Assembly: GCA_004555145.1 (NCBI GenBank) | Contig: SFJB01000052.1 | Coordinates: forward strand, 1-12,152 | From: Bacteroidales bacterium | Lineage (GTDB): Bacteria > Bacteroidota > Bacteroidia > Bacteroidales > UBA932 | Direction of reading: 5' to 3' | Length of the DNA: 12,152 nt | Shown here: in pieces, positions 6,627-12,152 of the stretch | Position numbering within the stretch: the stretch's first letter is position 1 | How the letters are laid out: every line of letters starts with the position of its first letter | Program-made: the position numbers and the translations under genes | The notes under the pieces: model-generated | The model's database searches: none | Seen by the model: only the letters and a program-made list of their open reading frames with translations | Told to the model about the DNA's origin: nothing

Positions 6627-8105
6627 ATGAAAATACACAAAATATCATCCGAGCACCTCTCCATCTCTCAAATAAGCGAGATCATCAAGGGGAATTACAG
6701 GCTCGAACTCAGCGAGGAGGCCCGCGAACGTATACGGCATTGCCGCGAATATCTCGACAACAAGATCTCAACCGACACCAAACCCGTCTATGGAGTGACC
6801 ACCGGTTTCGGTTCTCTCTGCAACGTCTCCATAGGAAAAGACAACCTTGCCCAGCTTCAGGTCAACCTCATAATGTCCCATGCCTGTGGCACAGGTGACA
6901 GGGTCCCGAACGAAATAGTGAAGATCATGTTGCTGCTCAAGATCCAGAGCCTCAGCTATGGCTACTCCGGCTGCAAGCTTGACACTGTTGAGAGGCTGCT
7001 TGACTTTTTCAACAACGACATCTACCCTGTGGTATATATGCAGGGTTCACTAGGTGCTTCCGGCGACCTGGTTCCACTTGCCCACCTTTCCCTTCCTCTC
7101 ATAGGCCTGGGAGAAGTTGAATACAAAGGCAATCTCCTAAGCGGCAAGGATATGCTCAGAAAGATGGGTTGGAAGCCAATACAGCTTGCATCCAAGGAAG
7201 GTCTCGCCTTGCTGAACGGCACCCAGAACATGAGCGCTTTCGCAGTCTGGGCTATCATCCGGAGCCGCAGGCTCAACGACTGGGCTGACAAAATCGCTGC
7301 AATGTCCCTCGACGCATATTATGGACTCGTGGAACCATTCACGGACGCCGTACATCAGGTACGTCCCCACAAAGGTCAGATAGACACCGCCGCCCATATG
7401 CGGCAGCTTCTCGAAGGCAGCGAAATAGTCCAGAAGCCCAAATCATACGTGCAGGATCCTTATTCCTTCCGCTGCGTGCCACAGGTCCACGGTGCGGTCA
7501 AGGACACTCTCTCATATGTGGAATCCGTGATTGACACTGAAATCAACTCGGCCACGGACAATCCTACAGTATGCCCGGACGATGACATCATCATCTCTGC
7601 CGGCAACTTCCACGGGGAGCCTATTGCATTGCCGATGGACTTCCTCGCAATTGCGCTCAGCGAATTGGCGAACATTTCCGAAAGGCGCATCTACAAGCTG
7701 GTTTCCGGCACCCGCGGACTTCCAAGCTTCCTGGTTGCGAACCCTGGCGTAAACAGCGGCTTCATGATTACCCAGTACACCGCCGCATCCGTGGTAAGCC
7801 TCAACAAGAGCCTGTGCAATCCCGCATCCGTGGACAGCATACCTTCCTGCCAGGGTCAGGAAGACCACGTGAGCATGGGTGCAAATGCTGCAATCAAGCT
7901 CTACAAGGTTGTGCTCAACACCGAACGCGTGCTCGCAATAGAGCTGTTCAACGCTGCCCAGGCGCTGGAATTCCGCCGTCCGCTGAAGTCCTCTCCGGCC
8001 ATAGAGGAGCTCTTCAACGAATACCGCAAGAGCGTGCCTTTCATCATCAATGATGAGGTAATGTACCCTTATATCAAGAAATCAATCGAATTCCTGAACC
8101 GCTGA
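6627..8105 (+). CDS. hutH: Histidine ammonia-lyase
   Basis: The enzyme removes ammonia from L-histidine to give trans-urocanate and commits histidine to degradation. I start at ATG 6627, giving 492 residues; a TTG three codons earlier is open but has nothing to recommend it. The MIO prosthetic group forms from Ala144-Ser145-Gly146 in GSLGASGDLVPLAH. Other family landmarks are YGVTTGFG at 55-62 (Tyr55, a catalytic candidate), NGTQ at 197-200, QDPYSFRCVPQVHGA at 276-290, and SIPSCQGQEDHVSMGANAA at 404-422, which bears the conserved Gln/Glu residues. The His-type reading is supported by the hut context, since the fold is shared with phenylalanine and tyrosine lyases. Length is near the usual ~500-510. 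Its stop TGA shares one base with the hutI ATG (TGATG), so the two are probably translationally coupled. Confidence 0.95.
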   Translation: MKIHKISSEHLSISQISEIIKGNYRLELSEEARERIRHCREYLDNKISTDTKPVYGVTTGFGSLCNVSIGKDNLAQLQVNLIMSHACGTGDRVPNEIVKIMLLLKIQSLSYGYSGCKLDTVERLLDFFNNDIYPVVYMQGSLGASGDLVPLAHLSLPLIGLGEVEYKGNLLSGKDMLRKMGWKPIQLASKEGLALLNGTQNMSAFAVWAIIRSRRLNDWADKIAAMSLDAYYGLVEPFTDAVHQVRPHKGQIDTAAHMRQLLEGSEIVQKPKSYVQDPYSFRCVPQVHGAVKDTLSYVESVIDTEINSATDNPTVCPDDDIIISAGNFHGEPIALPMDFLAIALSELANISERRIYKLVSGTRGLPSFLVANPGVNSGFMITQYTAASVVSLNKSLCNPASVDSIPSCQGQEDHVSMGANAAIKLYKVVLNTERVLAIELFNAAQALEFRRPLKSSPAIEELFNEYRKSVPFIINDEVMYPYIKKSIEFLNR

Positions 8106-9343
8106 TGCGCACTCTGATTACCGGAATACGTTTCCTCGCAGGAGTGGACCACGATTTCAAGGACAGGCTGCAGGGCGGAGAAATGTCGCGTTTCGAGTGC
8201 ATTGAGGACGCGTGGCTGCTGGTTGAGGACGGTCGCATCGCCGACTTCGGCCGAATGTCGGAATCCAGCGTGCAGATTGCCGCCGAACGGAGGATTGATG
8301 CCGGTGGAGGCAGCGTACTCCCCTGCTGGTGCGACCCCCATACCCATATAGTCTATGCCGGGAGCCGGGAGGGTGAGTTCGTCGACAAGATTCGTGGTCT
8401 GAGCTACGCCGAGATTGCAAAGCGCGGAGGAGGCATACTCAACTCCGCCGACCTTCTGCATACGCAGAGCGAGGATGAGCTCTACACCCAGGCAGCTTCG
8501 CGAGCGAGGGAGATGATGCTCAAGGGCAGCGGGTGCATTGAAATCAAGAGCGGTTACGGTCTGAACACGGAAGACGAGCTCAAGATGCTCAGAGTCATAC
8601 GCCGCTTGCGGGACACCATACCTGCGAGGGTTGTATCCACCTTCCTCGGAGCGCACGCAGTCGGACGCGGGCACAGCAGGGAAAGTTATGTACGCCTGCT
8701 GATAGACGAGATGATTCCTGAAGTCGGCAGACAAGGACTTGCTGATTATATAGACGTGTTCTGCGACACCGGTTTCTTTACCCCTGAAGACACTGCCCGC
8801 ATATTGGAAGCAGGGGCGAAATGGGGTATGAGGCCAAAAATACACGCAGACGAACTTGACTCCTCCGGCGGAGTGATTGTGGGTGTGGAGCACGAAGCCC
8901 TCTCTGTTGACCACCTTGAGAGCATGGCGGATGCCCAAATCGAAACCCTTCGCGGAAGCAGAACCATGCCTACGCTGCTCCCAGGCACCTCATTCTTCCT
9001 CAATATGCCTTTCGCTCCTGCCAGGAAGATGATAGACGCCGGACTTGGCGTGGCGCTTGCCAGCGACTACAACCCCGGTTCTACCCCTTCGGGTGATATG
9101 AAGTTCGTGATTTCCCTCGCCTGCATAAAACTCAGAATGCTTCCTCAAGAGGCTCTGAATGCTGCTACAATAAATGCAGCCTATGCTATGGGCTTGAGTT
9201 CGGAATACGGGTCAATAGCCAGGGGAAAAGTAGCCAACTTCTTTATAACCAGGCCAATACCATCGCTCGAATACATTCCTTACGCATACACCAGTCCCTT
9301 GATCGGAAAGGTGTTCCTCAAAGGTGAGGAATTCAAAGCCTAG
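8105..9343 (+). CDS. hutI: Imidazolonepropionase
   Basis: A 412-residue amidohydrolase-superfamily enzyme that opens the imidazolone ring of 4-imidazolone-5-propionate to give N-formimino-L-glutamate, the substrate of FTCD. Metal ligands are visible in order: His79 and His81 in CDPHTHIVYAGSREGEF, His247 in KIHADEL, and Asp321 in LASDYNPGSTPSGDM. His184 (GAHAVGRGH) and His270 (SVDHLE) are conserved active-site residues. EIKSGYGL at 146-153 and TLLPGTSFFL at 290-299 are typical of HutI. The start is fixed by the TGATG overlap with hutH. It is last in the operon, and its TAG (9341-9343) overlaps the stop of the convergent aldehyde dehydrogenase gene by three bases, leaving no space for a dedicated terminator. 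Confidence 0.96.
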   Translation: MRTLITGIRFLAGVDHDFKDRLQGGEMSRFECIEDAWLLVEDGRIADFGRMSESSVQIAAERRIDAGGGSVLPCWCDPHTHIVYAGSREGEFVDKIRGLSYAEIAKRGGGILNSADLLHTQSEDELYTQAASRAREMMLKGSGCIEIKSGYGLNTEDELKMLRVIRRLRDTIPARVVSTFLGAHAVGRGHSRESYVRLLIDEMIPEVGRQGLADYIDVFCDTGFFTPEDTARILEAGAKWGMRPKIHADELDSSGGVIVGVEHEALSVDHLESMADAQIETLRGSRTMPTLLPGTSFFLNMPFAPARKMIDAGLGVALASDYNPGSTPSGDMKFVISLACIKLRMLPQEALNAATINAAYAMGLSSEYGSIARGKVANFFITRPIPSLEYIPYAYTSPLIGKVFLKGEEFKA

Positions 9344-10719
9344 TGTTCGAGCAGTTTGCTCACCAGAGTGCCCAACAGAGGCACGCGGGTCCAGGAGTAT
9401 GGCATATACCTGAAAGGATTGTCTATTCGTGGACTTGACTTGAGTATGGATTTGTAGTGGGTAAAGGCATCGAAGCTCTTCTTCCCATGATATGAGCCCA
9501 TACCGGAATTGCCTACGCCTCCGAATGGCAGGTTCTTGCCCACGAAGTGCAGTATGGTGTCGTTGATGCAGGCTCCACCGGAACTTGTCCTGCGCATCAC
9601 CGTCTTTCCGGAGCGGCCGAAATAGTAGAGGGCAAGCGGCTTTTCCCCGGCATTGACGAGGTCCAGAGCCTCCTCCAGGCTGCCGAATTCCATCAGAGGC
9701 AGCACAGGTCCGAAGATCTCTTCCCGCATTATGGGAGCATCAGGACCTGAAGGACGCACCAGGGTCGGAGCTATGAACCTCGCATCAGCATCCCTCTCCC
9801 CACCGAATATGATACGGCTGTCGTCTATATAGGAACACACACGTGAGTATGCCTTTTCACTCACCATACGCACATAGTGGGGCGAAGACTTGGGATCATC
9901 CCCCAGCAGGGATTCGAAGGCAGCCTTGAGTTCACGGACGAATTCTTCGCTTATGTCCTTGTGCACCAGAAGGTAATCAGGAGCTACGCAGGTCTGACCT
10001 GCGTTCAGCAGCTTCCCCCAGGCAATGCGGCGCGCGGCAGTTTCCAGACGGGCATCTCTGTCCACAATGCAGGGGCTCTTGCCACCGAGTTCCAGCACCA
10101 CCGGGGTGAGATTCTTCGAGGCTGCCTGCATCACCACCTTCCCAAGAGCCGGACTGCCTGTAAAGAAAATGCAATCCCAGCGCTGCTCGAGGAGAGCAGT
10201 GTTCACCTTCCTGTCACCTTCGAAAATTGTCACAAGTTCCTCCGGGAAGGTGTCCCGGATCATATCGCTCAAAGCCCGGCTGACATTCGGAACATAAGGT
10301 GAGGGCTTCAGACATACGGTGCATCCGGCTGCAAGTGCAGCAGCAAGCGGATTGAGAAGCAACTGCACGGGATAGTTCCAGGGAGCAATCACCAGCACGC
10401 AGCCAAGCGGCTCAGGCAGGATGCGGGAGCAGGAATTGAAGAGTTTAAGAGGGGTGGCGACCCTGCGTTCAGCCGCCCAGCGGTCAATATGCCGGAGCTG
10501 GTGGCGTGTTTCGGCTATGACTATGCTGAGCTCTGTCATATATGCCTCCTCCCTGGATTTGTGGAGGTCTTTCCAAAGGGCATCGTAAAGGGCATCAGAC
10601 CACTTGTCCAAAGCGGAAAGCAGGGCCTTCAGGCTCTGTTTCCTGGACTTCGGATCCATCGTGGCTCCGCTTGAGAAATATCTTCTCTGAGCCTCCGTTC
10701 TTTCCTTCACGGATTCCAT
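9340..10719 (-). CDS. Class 3-type NAD(P)+-dependent aldehyde dehydrogenase
   Basis: A 459-residue aldehyde dehydrogenase that oxidises an aldehyde to its acid with NAD(P)+. Key parts: APWNYP at 112-117 (Asn114, oxyanion hole), LKPSPY at 137-142 (Lys138, cofactor), FFTGSPALGK at 185-194, LELGGKSP at 209-216 (general base Glu210), NAGQTCVAPDY at 239-249 (nucleophile Cys244), EEIFGPVLP near 337, and PFGGVGNSGMGSYHG late in the protein. Length, the short N-terminus and the C-terminal PFRYMPYSW segment fit the ALDH3 / fatty-aldehyde or benzaldehyde-type group rather than the ~500-residue betaine-aldehyde type. The substrate is not evident. Its ATG overlaps the stop of the upstream desulfidase gene by one base (TAATG), so the two are co-transcribed and probably coupled. 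None of the hut intermediates is an aldehyde, so a direct role in histidine breakdown is not indicated. Confidence 0.93.
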   Translation of the reverse strand: MESVKERTEAQRRYFSSGATMDPKSRKQSLKALLSALDKWSDALYDALWKDLHKSREEAYMTELSIVIAETRHQLRHIDRWAAERRVATPLKLFNSCSRILPEPLGCVLVIAPWNYPVQLLLNPLAAALAAGCTVCLKPSPYVPNVSRALSDMIRDTFPEELVTIFEGDRKVNTALLEQRWDCIFFTGSPALGKVVMQAASKNLTPVVLELGGKSPCIVDRDARLETAARRIAWGKLLNAGQTCVAPDYLLVHKDISEEFVRELKAAFESLLGDDPKSSPHYVRMVSEKAYSRVCSYIDDSRIIFGGERDADARFIAPTLVRPSGPDAPIMREEIFGPVLPLMEFGSLEEALDLVNAGEKPLALYYFGRSGKTVMRRTSSGGACINDTILHFVGKNLPFGGVGNSGMGSYHGKKSFDAFTHYKSILKSSPRIDNPFRYMPYSWTRVPLLGTLVSKLLEH

Positions 10720-12008
10720 TACTTGCAGGTCATTATTTCAAGCACAAGCCTGTCCGTCTCGTTCATTCCGTCTCGGCCTATCCTCGTGAGATTGTGTATT
10801 GACTTGTCCACATCATCGTCAATGATGCCTTCCACGCTGCTGACGCACTCGTGTTCCATTGCCATCATTGCCGAGAGCACTGCCGTAGACACGCCGCTGG
10901 TCAGTTTCATTGCGCAACTCGGTTTGGCTCCGTCGCAAATCATTCCGGTAAGATTGGCTATCATATTCTTCACGGCATAGGTAATCTCCCGGTATCCGCC
11001 TCCCATAAGGTAGGTGATGCCGCAGCTGGATCCAGTTGACGCCACGACGCAGCCACAGAGGGCCGAAAGGCGTCCAAGGCTCTGCTTGATGTAGATTGCA
11101 GTGAGGTGGCTCAGAACAAGTGCGCGAGTCATCTGCTCCAGTCCGGCCCCGTTTTCCTCCGCATATACGACCACCGGAAGGGTTGCGGCTATACCCTGGT
11201 TTCCCGAGCCGGAATTGCTCATCACCGGTATCATAGCCCCCGCCATACGGGCATCGCAGGCTGCGGATGTATATGAAAGCATACGGGAAAAAATGCTGTC
11301 GCCCATAGTCTGCTGCTCCAGCTCGCGCTTCAGTATCTTGCCCAGTTTGTGGCCGTATTCCCCCTGGAATGAGGCTTCTGCAGCAGCCTTGTTGAGCCTG
11401 CGGGCTTCGAGTATGAACTCAATCTCCTCCAGGGGAGCTGTAGTCGCAAATTCCCATACAGTGCTCAGATTCAGCTCGGGACAGAGTTCCTCCCCATCCT
11501 CGCTCCCGCTCTTCTCACCACGCCTGTCCAGGAGGAGTTCGTCTCCCCTGCTCAGGAAGATGAAGTTCGTATGTCCTCCGGCTATTATAGCGCAAGCACT
11601 CTTGTTCCGGGTGCGGACTTCTACCTCCACGTAGAGTTTTTCGCTTATGCCCTCCTTCAGGCTTATCTTCACGCGCCTGTCTTCAATGAAAGCCTTTGCC
11701 CGTTCCACATCCTCCTGCGTAATGTCTTTCAGGACTTCAAGCCCGTATCCGGAATTTCCCGCAAGGGCTCCAAGAGCAACGGCTATGGGAAGGCCGGTCA
11801 TTCCCGTGCCGGGGATGCCGACTCCCATGGCATTCTTGAGTATGTTTGCGCTCAGAAGTACGTTCACTGTCTCCGGCTCGCCATCCAGAAGTTCGGACGC
11901 CCTGGAGGTACAAAGGGCAACTGCAACCGGTTCAGTGCATCCTATGGCGGGAACGACCTCCCGCTTGATCAGGGCCACTATGGCCTTTCTATCTTTTTCA
12001 GGCAGCAT
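10719..12008 (-). CDS. cyuA: CyuA-type L-cysteine desulfidase (UPF0597 family)
   Basis: A 429-residue protein of the UPF0597/YhaM family, related to the iron-sulfur L-serine dehydratase alpha chain. Characterised members split L-cysteine into hydrogen sulfide, ammonia and pyruvate with a [4Fe-4S] cluster. The N-terminal AIGCTEPVAVAL (Cys24) matches the position of the catalytic Cys25 of the Methanocaldococcus enzyme. Cys318, Cys358 and Cys365 (in LCGC, GMICDG and PSCAMK) have spacings of 40 and 7, the same as its cluster ligands 282, 322 and 329 as I recall them. Gly-rich GIPGTGMTGLPIAVALGALAG (64-84) and SNSGSGNQGI (264-273) are further family landmarks. The protein lacks a signal peptide and should be cytosolic. 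ATG at 12008 is used; another ATG 11 nt upstream is out of frame. A stem-loop element lies just upstream. Cysteine is the best-supported substrate, but serine or a related thiol amino acid cannot be excluded. Confidence 0.9.
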   Translation of the reverse strand: MLPEKDRKAIVALIKREVVPAIGCTEPVAVALCTSRASELLDGEPETVNVLLSANILKNAMGVGIPGTGMTGLPIAVALGALAGNSGYGLEVLKDITQEDVERAKAFIEDRRVKISLKEGISEKLYVEVEVRTRNKSACAIIAGGHTNFIFLSRGDELLLDRRGEKSGSEDGEELCPELNLSTVWEFATTAPLEEIEFILEARRLNKAAAEASFQGEYGHKLGKILKRELEQQTMGDSIFSRMLSYTSAACDARMAGAMIPVMSNSGSGNQGIAATLPVVVYAEENGAGLEQMTRALVLSHLTAIYIKQSLGRLSALCGCVVASTGSSCGITYLMGGGYREITYAVKNMIANLTGMICDGAKPSCAMKLTSGVSTAVLSAMMAMEHECVSSVEGIIDDDVDKSIHNLTRIGRDGMNETDRLVLEIMTCK

Positions 12009-12020
12009 ATCCTATTCATA

Positions 12021-12090
12021 ACTCAAGTTTCGCAAGTGATAACTTATTATGGTCCTGAAGGTTGTGCCGCTTGCGAAACTTCTTCCCCAC
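12021..12090 (-). repeat. Stem-loop element, copy 2, upstream of the cysteine desulfidase gene
   Basis: On the plus strand this has the same ordered blocks as the copy at 1019-1090: ACTCAAGTTTCGCAAG (12021-12036), GTTGTGC (12061-12067), GCGAAACT (12073-12080) and a C-rich flank. Its arms AAGTTTCGCAAG (12025-12036) and CTTGCGAAACTT (12070-12081) are perfectly complementary over 12 bp around a 33-nt loop. Read on the minus strand it ends 12 nt before the cyuA ATG, the same orientation and side as the other copy. It may be a cis-regulatory leader or operator, or a dispersed repeat. Confidence 0.65.
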
Positions 12091-12121
12091 GCACATTACC
12101 CTGTTAACGAGGACCCATCCC

Positions 12122-12150
12122 TAAATCCCTTCCCCCGGGGAAGGGACTTA
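12122..12150. repeat. G+C-rich palindromic repeat at the right edge
   Basis: TAAATCCCTTCCCC (12122-12135), a single C, then GGGGAAGGGACTTA (12137-12150) pair over 14 positions with one mismatch; the inner ten pairs are perfect. Palindromes of this look are common between genes in Bacteroidales as dispersed repeats. It could also act as a bidirectional terminator for a gene beyond the window, but there is no T-run next to the stem. Confidence 0.6.
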
Positions 12151-12152
12151 CT

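Noticed and set aside
8069..8938. 289-codon minus-strand open frame inside hutI
   Set aside because: Antisense to catalytic segments of HutI, with no motifs and no start context.

Overview
The window looks like a chromosomal segment of a Bacteroidota (probably Bacteroidales) bacterium. The case rests on gene families common there (a DUF3089 lipoprotein, a fused formiminotransferase-cyclodeaminase, a long-type urocanase), TTG-N20-TAnnTTTG-like promoter candidates, few Shine-Dalgarno sequences, and a G+C-rich palindromic repeat at the right edge. This placement is inferred from recalled family features, not from a search. I see no phage, transposase, CRISPR array, rRNA or tRNA.

Layout. Left block (1-1722, minus strand): an HD-domain phosphohydrolase-like gene, a HAD-family phosphatase/mutase, and the start of an AlkD-like DNA alkylation repair gene that runs off the left edge. 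Positions 1723-1834 form a divergent promoter region. A plus-strand DUF3089 lipoprotein (1835-2770) follows. Next is a compact plus-strand histidine utilisation operon (2873-9343): bifunctional FTCD, urocanate hydratase, histidine ammonia-lyase and imidazolonepropionase. Converging on it from the right is a two-gene minus-strand operon (12008-9340): a CyuA-type L-cysteine desulfidase (UPF0597) and a class 3 aldehyde dehydrogenase.

How the genes work together. The four hut proteins cover the whole route from L-histidine to glutamate: HutH gives urocanate, HutU imidazolonepropionate, HutI formiminoglutamate, and FTCD passes the formimino group to tetrahydrofolate and deaminates it to 5,10-methenyl-THF. 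This is the folate-dependent route known from animal liver, and both the FTCD fusion and the urocanase type resemble the animal enzymes. No HutF, HutG, histidine permease or HutC/HutP-type regulator is present. The convergent cysteine desulfidase would add another ammonia- and keto-acid-yielding amino-acid degradation step, making the right three quarters of the window an amino-acid catabolism region.

The most distinctive signals are small. (1) At the HAD/alkD junction a 26-bp unit occurs three times in tandem and makes a daisy chain of three ATGA stop-start overlaps with two intervening nine-codon mini-ORFs. (2) A ~70-bp stem-loop element occurs twice, 11 kb apart, each time just upstream of a minus-strand gene. 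(3) The hut and desulfidase/aldehyde dehydrogenase operons share a CTAG at which both final stop codons overlap. The genes themselves are recognisable families; I found no convincing new multi-gene system.
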